A stretch of 64,000 nucleotides of DNA from Tausonia pullulans (taxonomy: Eukaryota; Basidiomycota; Tremellomycetes; Cystofilobasidiales; Mrakiaceae), in assembly GCA_951802195.1 (NCBI GenBank), contig OX637622.1, positions 62,001 to 126,000 of the forward strand, given 5' to 3'. A program made the translations under genes and the position numbers. The notes under the pieces were generated by a model. The model searched no databases and had not been told where the DNA came from. It was given only the letters and a program-made list of their open reading frames with translations. This document shows positions 10,724 to 22,200 of the stretch, piece by piece. Each line of letters starts with the position of its first letter. Within the stretch, counting starts at the first letter, position 1.

Positions 10724-13021
10724 TCAGTGGGTGAGAACCCTGCGTTTCGCATCCCCCCTCCGTCTGTGGTCCTTGAAGACCTTGCTCTTCCTCTCCATCT
10801 GGTCCAGCATCCGCCTCCTCTGCTGCGGCGATGCTCCGTCGTTGCTGCCCGCGGGAAGCTGCCAGGGATAGATGCAACCGACAGGCATGTTCGCCGAGCA
10901 AACGGTGCCTGCGACGGAAGAGCAGTCGACGATGACCGTCTCGTTGCCCCAGACGCACCGGGTGAGGACCTCGCCAGCGCAAGACCACGCGCCGTGCTCG
11001 CACTCGGCGGAAGCGGAGGCAGAGGGCGTAGGAGCGGAGGATGTGACATCGATGAGGGAGGAGACGGCGGCAGAGGTGGTGGTCGGCGCCGAGGAGATGG
11101 AAGACTCGCCGACGGCGGTAGTCGTCGCCTCAACGGGGGGTTCGGCGGTCGTGGTGGGAGCCTCGGAATAGGCGGTCGTCGACGGGGCGGCGTTGACCGT
11201 GGTAGTGGGCTCGACGGTGGCCTCAGCGGTACTTGTGGGCTCAACGGTGCTTGTGGGCTCAACGGAGACATCTTTGTCGGTCGTGGTCGGCTCGGGGACG
11301 GGTGACACGACGGAGGTAGTGGTGGGCTCGACAGAGGAAAGTGTCTCTGCAGTCTGGGTGGGTGTCTCGACGATGACGCTGGAGGACGAAGTCGGGACGA
11401 CGGGGAGGTGGAAGGTGACGGCCGAGGAAGAGGGAGCCACCGCACTCGAGACGCTGATGGAAGCTATAGCCGAAGAGACCACCGGAGCAGCCCCCGACGA
11501 AACGGGAGCAGCAGCCGAGGAGATGGGAGCAGCAGCCGAAGAGGTGGGAGCAGCAGCCGAAGAGGTGGGAGCAGCAGCCGAAGAGGTGGGAGCAGCAGCC
11601 GAAGAGGTGGGAGCAGCAGCCGAAGAGGTGGGAGCAGCAGTTGAGGAGGTGGGTACAGCAGCAGTAGAGGTAGAAGCGGCGACCTTCGAGGTAGTCACCG
11701 GGGAAGTCGTCGTGACCGGAGCAGAGGCGCTGCCTCCTCCGTTGGCGCCGAGCGACCCTGGGGCGAAGCAGTCGGTGCCAACGACACCCGCGCCAGCGGT
11801 AAGACCGTTGCCAATGGAGCTGCCTTTGTAGATGCCGCCGTAGATGACGTTATCACCTGGGGCGGTAAACACGACGGGCGTGTTCTCAATGGTGCTGCAC
11901 TGGTTCACGGCGGCTGGGGGAGGGGGGTAAGTCAGACCCAATCAACGGAAAGGATGGCAAGCAGGCACGTACCATTGGCGACCATGATCGTCGGGGTATC
12001 GAGCGGGGTAGACGAGCTAGAGGCAATGTCGGCGTAAAGGCAGTTTTGGTACATCTCACGGTTGCCGAGGCTGCGGATTAAGGGGAGTCGAGAATAGTAC
12101 AGGTCAGGCAGTTGCGCATCACTCCACACCCGCCGGATTCGGAACGCACAGGTTGAACCACGACCAAGAGAAGCTGGAGAAGATGAGATGGAGATGCAGG
12201 GAATGCCAATTTCGTCAGAGGGCCAGACAACGGCGGAAAGCAAACTTTTGGCTGGCTGTGCGGGTACTTACATGACTTTGTCGCCCGCAGGCGCACTGTC
12301 GGGGATCTTGACGGAGAACGTCTTGGAGTCGGTGAGGCAGCCTCCGATGTACGACTCGATAACGTGGAAGTTAACACCATCGTCGTAGGACAGCGAGAAC
12401 TGGCAAGCTGAGAGCGGGGGCGCAACGAAGGCAGTAGGAGAGGGTGAGAAGGGCCGACGGGGTAGGTCAAATCAGTCAGGGCCAGCCTCGGACGGCGCGC
12501 TCGCCCCCGCGTGAGGGTGTCGCGTCGTTCACAGAGTGAGAGCGGAGAGCGACATCGACGACACGACACGCCCTCTCTCTCGCTCTGGAACGAGACAAGG
12601 GAGGTCACTCACATCCACCGCCGTGCACGGCCGACCCGCCAATCTCTACGGCAACACTTTGACCAGCCGTCCACGACTGGCGCGGGCCCTGGTCCGCAGT
12701 CCCGATGAAGCCCTTGCACGGGTAGGCGCCGTCGGAGACGAGCGGGGAGAGCATGTTGTAGTCCTTAGAGGCCTCGGGTGTGTTGGGATTCTGGAGAGAA
12801 GAGAGTGATCGAAAGGATGATCAGGCGAGGGAACGGGACAAAAGGATAGCCAGAAAGGCCACCCGGCGCGCGGAAGGGCCGGGCGATGAGCACGCGAGAG
12901 GGGCACGAACAACGGGCGAGTTGAACGGGTACGGCATGACCATCTGCATGTGGGCGAGCGACGAGGTTGCAGTCGAGACGAGGGCGAGCGCGGCCAGCGC
13001 GAGGGACGGGAAGAAGGCCAT
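10724..13021 (-). CDS. AA11-type lytic polysaccharide monooxygenase with C-terminal chitin-binding-like module
   Basis: AA11 enzymes are secreted copper monooxygenases that oxidatively cleave chitin. The signal peptide (residues 1-23, ending SSLA) is followed by His24-Met25, so cleavage would expose the N-terminal histidine of the copper brace. Then come GAYPCK, GSAVHGGGSCQFSLSYDDG (second brace His), IESYIGGC, SWSWFN and GNREMYQNC (likely axial Tyr). All match AA11. After the catalytic domain is a roughly 170-residue Ser/Thr/Ala/Pro linker containing a tandem repeat. Near the C terminus is a small Cys-rich module (CEHGAWSCAGEVLTRCVWG) resembling the X278 module found on some AA11 enzymes. 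A basic tail ends the protein. About seven exons. Likely role: remodelling fungal cell-wall chitin or attacking insect or fungal chitin. Confidence 0.88.
11503..11640 (-). repeat. 21-bp tandem repeat coding for APTSSAA in LPMO linker
   Basis: About six near-perfect 21-bp units (GGAGCAGCAGCCGAAGAGGT on the plus strand) encode a seven-residue Ala/Pro/Thr/Ser repeat. Divergent units flank the array. The encoded segment should be extended and O-glycosylated. Array length is likely to vary between strains. Confidence 0.85.
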
Positions 13022-14060
13022 GGTGTTGGCGTGTGAGGAAGGAGGGACGTGAGGTGCCGGGTTGTCGGGCAGGCGAGGGTGGAACGGTGGTGTGTGAAAG
13101 GGCGGTACGAGAGCGAGCCACAGGCTACGGTTCGTTTGCTGACAGGAAAAGATGAATGGGAGCGGGAAGAGGGGAAGGTGGCCGTCTAGGCTGAGCCTTG
13201 GGAGCAGAGAGGGGAAGAGGGAAGGAGGAACGAGTTGGTGGATGGATGTTGAAAGGGCAAGAGACCCCGGATAGGGAGGGTGTGAGTTTCTCAACACGAG
13301 CGAGGGCCGCCGCGTCGCCGGAATGGGGCGCGAGCTCGCCGTTACTGACATTTGACGTTTTGAGTCCGCTCGATCTCTCCCATGCACAGTCTCAGCTAGC
13401 TGTGCGTGTTCAAGCACACTCGCCCTTTCTCCCAGCAATAGAACGGCACGCACACAAGGAGAGAGGGGTCGAGGGCAAAGGAAAAAAATAACTGGGCGGG
13501 GCCATTCAGCGCTTGCAGCGGGTGTACCCCGCTCATGTCGGAAGGCAGTGAAGTACTCTGAAGCGCTCGTGGTTGCACATACACACACGACGGGGAGCAG
13601 TCTCGCTTGCTGCTGCAGGCATCTTAACATAGACGCGTTCCTCTCTTTTCAGGGACAACCAGCTGTGCTAGAGTCCTCCTCGCCTCGCCGGAATCAGAGC
13701 GGGGATGACGTCGGGAACGTGCTGTCGTGCAATGCTTGTGAGCGTGTGTGCGTCCACAACTCCGTCCGGATGCGGAGGGTCTGTCTGCTTTTAAGCCAAT
13801 CAATCAGGCGGTCGACGTTCCTTCCCTTTCATGCACGTCCTCCTTCATCATTTGCGTCATGCGTGTGCAAATATAGGTGAGACGTGGTATTATGATCGAA
13901 GAGTAAGATATATGCGACGACGCTAAAAAGTCGTCAAGTAGAGAAATGTTTGTTGAAACTCGACTTAGGTTGGCTAGTGCGCGCAGTTTCAGCCCTGCCC
14001 TGCCTCTCCACTTCCATCAAACCGCAAATAGCCAGCGATTCACAAAAAGCCCTCCCCCAC
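13022..14060. other. LPMO promoter region, no gene seen
   Basis: About 1 kb lies upstream of the LPMO start and downstream of the GPI-protein stop. No conserved coding sequence or RNA gene is visible. Confidence 0.45.
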
Positions 14061-15059
14061 TTAGCACCATCCAACACCGAGCACGACGGAAAGCACGACA
14101 GCTCCAGCGACGACCGCAGTGCGCGCTGGTGTGCGACTCGTCACGGAGTCGGCCCCGGATGTCGACGACGATGAGGCAGAGGCAGCCACAGCGGCCGCGA
14201 CGGGCGTAGAGTTGACAACAGTAGGAGTAGCATCGGCAACGGGAGCGGAGGTCGCTGCACTAGCCATAGGAACAGGAGCGGCGATCGTCGATGAAGTCGA
14301 GTAGGCCTAGGTGGCGGGTAGGCAGCGTGGTTGAAGGTTAGCGCTCCGTGACGTGTGCCACCCACACATCGCTCAAGCTCACATCACCGTTCTTGGTCGC
14401 AACACCTCCGAGTATCGCTGCAGCAAGCCCGCAGACCTCCCTAAAGCCAGTGATGATGTCTCCGGCTCCTGTGTGGGCCGGGTCGGTGCCGAGGTACTGC
14501 GGCTGGCCCGTCTTCTCGAAGCAGTCAACGCCTGAAGAGAAAGTGTCCTGTAAGTCGAGCTTTCCCTATAGTCGTACGAGGGGGCAGTACATACACTGGG
14601 GGAAGTCGGCCTCAAAGGTTTCGGTGCAGGCGCACTTGATGGTGTCCATAAACGCAGAGGGGTTGAAGAGGATCTTGGCGGCTAGCGTCGTTGACAGGGG
14701 TGGGAGGGGGTTCAGCGAGCTTGCTAGAAGCTGACAAGCGCAGCATCCGCCCACTCACGATTCGCAAACACAGGGGCGGCCATCATGCACGAGTCCATGC
14801 TAGCGTAGTCATTGGAGCAGACGTTGCATGACGTGATGGACGGGTCAAAGTACGGCGGCGGGAGCGTCCGCTTAGTCTGCTGCTGCTGCCGGGGCACCTT
14901 CTTGTAGAGCCGTACGGCTGGAGACCGCTGCTGCTGCCGCTGGACCGCGAGCATGTTGGTGCCAGCGGGAACGAGACCTCGAGGGAGAGGGAAGCCGACG
15001 ACGGGGGATGATGAGAGGGTGGCGAGAGCCGCGACGAGGAGAGTCGGGAGGAACTGCAT
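14061..15059 (-). CDS. secreted Cys-containing protein with predicted GPI anchor
   Basis: I do not recognise a named family. The protein starts MQFLPTLLVAALATLSSSPV, a signal peptide. A Gln-rich stretch follows, then the conserved-looking core CNVCSNDYASMDSCMMAAPV, MDTIKCACTETFEADFPQC and CVDCFEKTGQ, ending near GFREVCGLAAAILGG; the cysteines are evenly spaced. After an intron (GTGAGC...CACCTAG, about 14302-14373) comes a Ser/Ala/Thr-rich segment. The end is a hydrophobic tail TAVVAGAVVLSVVLGVGW, preceded by small residues, as expected of a GPI-attachment signal. Four exons. It probably sits on the plasma membrane or cell wall. Its nearest neighbour on the same strand is another secreted protein, the LPMO. 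Confidence 0.78.
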
Positions 15060-15842
15060 GTTTAAGAGGCTGAGGCGGACGGTCGAGGGTCGTTAGGGTA
15101 GAGCCAGCGAGACGGATTGAGTAGGTCGTAAAGGATGTGGCGTTATGAAGAGCAATTGAAGGTCGTGAGAAGGGGTCGTGAAGAGGGAGCAGCCGAGCAC
15201 GTCAAGGATCAGAGGAGCGTCGAGTTGAGACGAGGAGAAGCGGTTGAGGTTCAACTGCAGGGCTGATGGCGGCCGTCCTCTCCACCCACGCGGGAAAAAA
15301 CCCTGTCTCGATGATGTGTCAGGGGTCGGATGAAGTGGTTGGAGAAAGACAGGAGGCGAAAGGAAGCAGAAAGAGGAGGGGCGTGTTTCAAGTAGGTTAG
15401 CGCTCAGTTTCGCGGAGGGGCGTGCCCTGAACACTTTCGGTCGGAGAGATGCAGGTGGCCAACGAAGTCAGGCAGCGTCGGTGTTTAATAAGCGAATCCG
15501 GATCGAATGAGAGATAGGCAGGACGTATGGCCGGCAGCCACAGGCAATGGGTGGAGTACTGGTCATTTCAGTACACGCGCGTCTTTCCTGGACAAGGCAT
15601 AGTGGCCTCAAACTCGCAGCTCCGAATCATGCCCCCACCCTCAAGCAGTGGTCGCGGCATAAATGACGGAGAGACAGCTGTGTGGGCTGGATGAGATGGT
15701 CGTCGATGAAAGGCGAACGAGGACGAAGGCCGGCGTCACATGTCGTTCTGCCCGCACCCGCCTTCCTCGTCGCGTCATTTGGCGACGCCTCTCTTCTCTT
15801 GGCGCATCCTACGCCTTTCCTTTCAATGACCACCACTGCATC
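15060..15842. other. divergent promoter region
   Basis: This 783 bp separates the divergent starts of the GPI-anchored protein and the DUF202 protein. No gene or RNA is recognised. Confidence 0.45.
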
Positions 15843-17150
15843 ATGTCGGCACCCTTGAAGAAGCCTCCCGCCGGGGCTAGACTTCACCACACTTATCGCG
15901 GTACGTTGAGGACTCTGGTCGCCTTCGCATTGCTTCCCCGTCCGGTTCGCCTTCTTTCTGGCCCCCCTGACTCTCCCTTTTCCATCCTCCCAGGACATCG
16001 CCGCGATTCATTTGTTCCGCTCGATGAGGCCGAGCAGATCGAGCTCCGGGCGAGACAGCGGACCTTTGATGGCGCCTGGCAGCGGACGGCGCTTGGAACA
16101 CTAGGGTACGGCGCGGTCGTGCTCAAGGGTGAGTGAGCGGGACATTCAAGACCAAACGGACGAGCTGGATGGAGGGCTGCATGCCTCGCTACAGAATGTC
16201 GCCTCGCTCAATCTTCATATGACACGGCCCGAGCCCCCGAGCCGTCGTCGTTCGTTCTTGCTTGGGCGCTGACCGTCCCATCATCCCTTGTCTCCGGCCT
16301 CCTCCGACGACCAGTCTTCGACCGCCGCTTCTTCGCCATCGGTGCCCTCTACGTCGCCGTTTCATTCCTCCTCGTCATCGTTGCGTGGTTCCGAGCACGT
16401 GAGTTCGAGTCTGCCGTCATCCTACCTGCCGATCATAAAACTTCCCGCGCCGTGCTCCCTCAGGCAAGAGCAACCACTCGTTCTCTGACCTTTACCCCCA
16501 GCGATGGGACGGTGAGGAGTTCCCCGCTCCGCACGAGGAGGCGCTCGAGGAGGCCGGGTTAGTGGAGGAGCCTCGTTCGATCTCTACCCCTGTTCTTGCG
16601 GCAGAGGAGCAGGAGGTTGCGCAACAGGCGCGACCACTAGGTGGTGAATGCATCAATACGTCCGAGCCTCCAATATCACCCCCGGCACAGTCCAATGAAA
16701 CCTCCCGCCCAACTCTGCGTGCTCGGCCTAGTGCCGCATCTCGACGATCAGACAACAACAACGAGGAGGACGTCGAGGCGGCCCCACCACCCCCATCCCC
16801 AAGTGTCACACCCCAGCCAGCTCCGGCTGTTCCTGCCCCTCCTCGGTTGCCATCCAAGAAGCGGATCTTTGGGGCTCCGTTCGTGCGTCGTTCCTGTTGC
16901 TGGACGTCGTGCGCCTGTCTGATGGAAACGCAAATGTTGTTCGTCCAGGTCCCCGCGGGCCCTTGGGTCATCCTCTTTTCGGCTCTCGTTGGCGGGATGG
17001 AAATCGGTCAGTGCTCTTATCCTCCTCGTTGAGGCCCAGGCACGCTTAGACAGGCGAGCGATCCTTTGGCTGACAGAAGGCGAGGAACCGCGGGTCTGCT
17101 TGTCCTTTCTTCCCCGCACAGCGTTGTTTGTGCTCGTCATGAAGCTCTGA
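15843..17150 (+). CDS. DUF202 / YidH-like integral membrane protein
   Basis: A small membrane protein of the DUF202 family, which includes bacterial YidH and the Vtc1 subunit of the vacuolar polyphosphate polymerase. Six exons join to give GHRRDSFVPLDEAEQIELRA, RQRTFDGAWQRTALGTLGYG (first helix, with the family's R-T-x-x-x-W-x-R-T pattern), FFAIGALYVAVSFLLVIVAW (second helix), a roughly 120-residue Pro/Ser/Glu-rich loop, and WVILFSALVGGMEIALFVLV (third helix), ending VMKL. The long loop between helices 2 and 3 is unlike Vtc1, so I assign only the family. The last exon is tiny (about 30 nt, ending 17150). Confidence 0.78.
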
Positions 17151-17198
17151 GGAGAAAGTGGAGGCATCCATGCATTTCTTTTTATTTCAAGCTCGGTG

Positions 17199-17396
17199 AA
17201 ATAGAGAGAGAAAGAGAGGGAGATAGTGAGAGAAAAAGTAAAGAGAAAGAGAGAGAGAAAGTGAGAGAAAGTGAGAGAGAAAGTGAAAGTGAAAGAGAAC
17301 GTGAAAGAGAAAGTGAGAGAGAAAGTGAGAGAGAAAGTGAGAGAAAAAATGAGAAAGAAAGTGAAGAAGAAAGTGAGAGAAAGTGAGTTGCGCCAA
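17199..17396. repeat. GA-rich low-complexity tract
   Basis: About 200 bp consist almost wholly of GAGA/GTGAGA/GAAA units on the plus strand, starting about 50 bp after the DUF202 stop. It produces long artificial open frames of Arg/Glu/Ser on one strand and Ser/Leu/Phe on the other, which should not be annotated as genes. Confidence 0.9.
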
Positions 17397-19273
17397 GAGG
17401 AACAAATATGGGACCAAGCAATGAACCGACGGATAGACAGGTACGCTGCGAGAAGTGTAATCTCGATCTCTCCTTGTCTTCCATGGGCGGCCGCCGCAGA
17501 TGAACTCTCTTCCGCCCGGGGGCCATTCGCCCGGCACGTCGGTGTCATAAAAGGAGCAGGACTTTATCCTTGGGTAGGAACGGAGACCCCGTTAGTCTAC
17601 TCTGCAGCCGAAGAAGCTGTGAAGAAAGGGACCGACGGACGCCGTCCACGAGAGGGGGGAATTCTCCTGACAAGCTTTCTTCCCTCCGGCCGGAGAACAA
17701 ATTAAAAATTGCTGCTACGGACTGTGACGCCTTGACTTTTGTCGCGGCTCCCGAGCGGGGGATTGCAAGCTAAAGCTAACTTTGCAGATCTTGCGGGCGA
17801 GCTACGCTTAGCGCGCTCTCGCCATATTGCACGACATCCCAGTCGCGAGCGGAGGATGGGGGATTAGCTGGGTTAGAGAGGACTAGAGCTTGACGAGGGG
17901 TCATGAGCTCGTAGAGCTCTCTACGGCATGTCTGCGCTCGTCGTCGTATCATCACGTTTGGGCAGAGGAACTCCGCGCGCTCGCAGAATACACGAGCGTG
18001 CGATCTGCAGGTTTCGGGTTGAGAGTGGGGAGAGGGCGGAGTTGCGGGCTTGAGTTTGAGGTAGCAGAGAAGGAAGACAAACATAAGGTCAAAGGCGCGG
18101 AAGAAGCAAAGGCCGAGCAGACGCCGGAGCTATCTTCCCTTTGGCTCAGCCAGTCGGGGCCGCCCTCCTCCAATCCAGGGAGCGAGAGCACGTCTCTCTG
18201 CTGCGGAAGGGCCGACCTGCTGGATCCATCGAGAGCTTGAGAGCGGCGAGGTGAGGTAAGGGCGCCTCTCGTCGCTCATCCCTCCACCTGCTGCTCTTCC
18301 TTGAACCTCGACCGAGACACGCCCGCGCCTTCCCTCCTCTCCTCGCCTTCCCTCCTCCCTCGCCTGTCTCTCCGTCGACCCTTTCGTCTGCCGGATACTC
18401 TCCCGTCGAAGGCCCTCCTCACTCCCAGGCCAGGCCCGACAGACCGAGACCGACCGGCGCCCTTCCCTCCCTCGCTCAACCTCACCTCGGCGTTTGTCTT
18501 GTCACTGTCTCTCGACGGCTCGTTCTTTTGGAGGATTGCTCGCTGCTTGGTTGTCTGTCGAAAGGTGAGACTGCGCTGCTGTTCGTGCTGTCATTCACCC
18601 ATCGGATCGGGACGGGCCATGAGCGAGCGGGGGAGGGAGCGAGGGGAGAGAGAAGGGGGGAGCTACAGAGGACAGCAGCGAAGAGCGAAAGGCGCCGACG
18701 GACGACGATGAGACGACGCCAGGGAGGCTCAGAGAGCGAACGAGGGCGCGTGGTCAGGCAGACGGGCGATGTCATTCAGCCCTTGCGCTCGCCCCCTCGC
18801 TCTCTCAGCCGTCTCTCTCGCCCTGCCGTCGCCTTCGCCTGGGCTGGCTGGTTGCCCGCTCTCGTCCGCTGTCGCGACGGCGCATGGCCGAGCGCGAGTC
18901 AAGCAAGAGCGAGAGGGAGAACGCGAGCTCGACGGGTCTGCCGAGCGTTCCAACCCACCGTATCATGGGCCTGGGCTCGCCTTTCTTTTCTCCTCTCGCT
19001 TTGACTCTCCGCCTCCTCGATGTCGCAGACTTGGCGTGAGCTCTCGCTCTCTCCATCATCGAGACGCTGACGTGGTGTCGTTCCTCTTCCTTCGCCCCCC
19101 TCCCTTCTGCCCCCGTCGCAGTCGCCTCTGTCGCTAGCCACCTCTTCATCCCTCGCCTCGTCTCGCTTTCCTCTCTCTACACCACGCCTTGCCTTATAGG
19201 CCGGCTTTCTTCCGCTCCTCTACCCTTTTCTCCCTCCTCCCTACGCACACGCTTGCCTGGGCCTTTCTTCAGC
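17397..19273. other. upstream region of MHYT gene, no gene seen
   Basis: 1.9 kb without a recognisable gene. The part nearest the MHYT start (about 18290-19270) is strongly pyrimidine-rich on the plus strand (TCTCTCGCC-like runs). This is the usual look of promoter and 5' UTR sequence upstream of other genes here. Confidence 0.45.
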
Positions 19274-22200
19274 ATGCCGGCGCCTGAAGCGATCTGGAAC
19301 GGTGCGCCCTATCTCTTCGCCTTCTCTTGTCAGCGTCCGGCTCTGTTCAACTCAACTCACGTGACCTTTCCTGTCTTTCACCCTCCGTCCTCCAACCCCG
19401 TTGCCTTCGCCTGCTGCAGATGAGGCGGCCTTGACCCGGTACTTCATGGACGAAAGCATTCCCTGGTCTGCCAACGCCGTACGTGCTCTCCTTCACCGGG
19501 CTCGACCGTCCGGCCTGGACCGTTGTTCCCCTCTTCGCCGCCGAGCCTGACAACTCAACGTTCTTCGTTTCTGCTCTCTCTCTCTTTCGTTCTCTTTCTC
19601 TTCCCTTCTCTCCCTTTCTCTCTGTCTTCTCCCTCTTCCCCCATTGTCCCATAGGGCATCGTCATCGCCTCGGTACTCGTCTCCGTCCTGGGGTCGTATG
19701 CGACGCTCCTTCTGTTGTCGCGCAGGACCTCGACCAAGGGCACCCTCAATGTCCTTTGGCTCCTCCTCGCTGCTACCACGTTCGGCGTCGTCGCTGTCTG
19801 GGCGATGCACTTTGGTGGGTTCCGAACGAACGCTTCTGGGATGAGTCATGGCGCTGACAACAACGCATCGCCGCATGTCTTCAGTCTCGATGCTTGGCAT
19901 CCGTCTCCACCCCTCGCCGCGATACTCGTGGTTCATCCGCTTCACTCCAGGCTTTACAGCCCTCTCCCTCTTCGTCCCCACGATGGCCTTTATGGTCGCT
20001 TTCATCTTTCTCGGTTCCCAGGTCGAGTTTGTTCTCTGGCGTGTCCCGCTCACGGGCATCCTTGTCGGCGGCACCATCGCGCTCATGCACGTGAGTCGAG
20101 GCATCTTGGGTTCTCTTTTTGTCTCCACCCCCCTTCTATCCCATCTTCAAATCAATTTACTTACATGTACCTTCACCTTACCTCTTAGTATTCGGCCTCC
20201 TTCCAACTCCCGACGTTCTCAACGAGTTACTCGGCGTACACAGTTGTTCTTGCCATTTTCGTCGCCTGCGTCGCTGCGACGTCGGCCCTATTTGTCTTCT
20301 TCCGACTGCGCTCGCTCTGGCAGGATAACGTGCGTTCTTTCTGCGTTGGGTCATCCCAGGTCCTCTCGCTGACGATGTGAGGGTGCTTTTGCCGCCTCAC
20401 CCACAGTTCTGGAAACGTTGCGCCGCCTCGATCCTCCTCGCAACGGCCGTCCTCGGGATGCACTACATCGGTATCGCCGGAACGGACTGGACGTTCCGCC
20501 GAGAGGCGTCCATCGCCAACCTCCGGGGCGGCCAGAGCCAGAGCACTCGACTGACGATCGGTGAGTTGTTGATCGATATTTCACGCTCTTGGATTTATCT
20601 TCTGACACGCAATCATCAGCCATCTCCGTCATGTGCCTCGTCATCGTCCTCCTCTCGCTCGGCCTCGGCGTCCTCGACGTGATCAACAGACGACGAACCG
20701 TCCACGAAGCCCGGCAAATCGTCATCGCCTCCGCGGCTTTCGACAAATTCGGCCGCGTCCTCGTTCGCCTTGACGGCTCGCTTCCACTCGAAGTGATTGA
20801 GACGGAAGCTGTGTTCCGAGACCTTGTGGAGGAGCTTCACCCGAGGAAGGCGACGTTCCAGTGGTTGTTCAGCCTTTCGTTCGACTGGGCAACTGTCCAC
20901 GCGTTCCTACCGCTCATCGCAGCGTCCATCACCTCGCGTAGGGCTGGAGGTGGTAGCGGGAAGAGCAACGGCATCCGTCTCGGCCGACGCAGGACTGCAT
21001 TGAAGGGTAAAAACAGTGTCAAGCTCTCCTCTTTCATCAAGAAGGACTCCAAGACGTCGACAACCGCAGGAGGAGCCGACGGCACTGCCGTTGGCCCGGA
21101 TGGCGTCCTTCTCCCCTCGTCGAGCAGCCCCGCCACTCCCGGAGCCAACGCTGCAGCAACCTCCAACACTAGCAACGCCCCCGCGACGAGCTCCGCCATC
21201 GCCAACGCCCCGCGATCTTTCTACGGTCGAAACGGTACCCGCGCTGCGGCCGCTCGCGCACACGCTCGGCGCGCACAGGAGCTCCGCGTCTTCCGGGGTC
21301 GGTTCGTCGAGGCGGCGTATGAGCTTGCCTCGGGACTCGAAGTCCCGCTTGAGGACGTTGGCGTACTGTTTGATCAGACGCTCATTACGGGCACGGCGGT
21401 GGATCCTCACCGGGCTGAGAGAGAGAAGAGGGACCGAGCGGCTGCTGAGGCTGTTGCAAGGGGGCTCAACCCGGAGAAGGCAGCGGAGATGGCGCTCACT
21501 GCTCCGGCGGCCAACGAGCCGATCACGCCTCCGCTTCAGGAGGGGGTCATGCTCATTGTTGTGCGGGAATTGACGGACGAGAGGTGGTTGGCGAGGCACC
21601 TCGCCTCGGGTTACCGTCTTGCGGACATCAAGCATTTTTCCCCCGTCTTTGCCGAGAGGGTCGGCGTTCCCAAGCACGAAATGGACAACTTCTTGCTCGC
21701 ATGCAAGACGTTCTCCAAGCGTGGAACACGACCTGTCGTGCAGCCGGGAGGCGCCTACGTTGGGCTTTTCGGTGTGCGGCCGACGCTCGGCGCCAAGGAG
21801 GGCTGCGGGGTGGAGGTTCTCACGTATGGGTTTGCCCGTCATCAGGTGAGGACGAGCTAAGGAGGTGTGCTAAGTGCGAGCTTGATGGACTCACAGATTG
21901 ACACTGTTTCTCCTCCAAGATTCCGGCTTACCGTCTCCCTGGCGTCATCTGCCCGCTTGTCCCCGAGTCGCGCAACTGGCTTCGGTCCATCGCTGGTCTC
22001 ACGCTCACCGAGATCCTCCAGCGGTGCGATGACGAAATCAGCCGGCCGAGGTCGGCCACTCGCGCCTACGCGGAGGATCCCTCGCGCCGGCAGCTGCCGC
22101 CTGGCGCTGATGCAGTCGCTCATCGCCGACAGCGCTCCTCGGTTGACGGCGGCTCTAAGGCGGGCCACGGGCAGGTTCGGTATACGGACGAGGACGTCAA

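Noticed and set aside
10522-11445. 307-codon frame rich in Pro/Arg/Ser antiparallel to nothing else
   Set aside because: It is another frame of the LPMO linker repeat, whose real frame has the conserved Cys-rich module and AA11 core.
11193-11831. 212-codon plus-strand frame with a regular EEVGAAA repeat
   Set aside because: It is the antisense reading of the 21-bp repeat of the LPMO linker; the regularity comes from the repeat, not from selection on this frame.
16748-17548. Long Phe/Leu/Ser frames on the minus strand and Glu/Arg/Ser frames on the plus strand
   Set aside because: Produced by the GA-rich tract; they would look like membrane or coiled-coil proteins but are low-complexity artefacts.
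17890-18240. 116-codon plus-strand frame before the MHYT gene
   Set aside because: No recognisable domain and matched by frames of equal length on the other strand.
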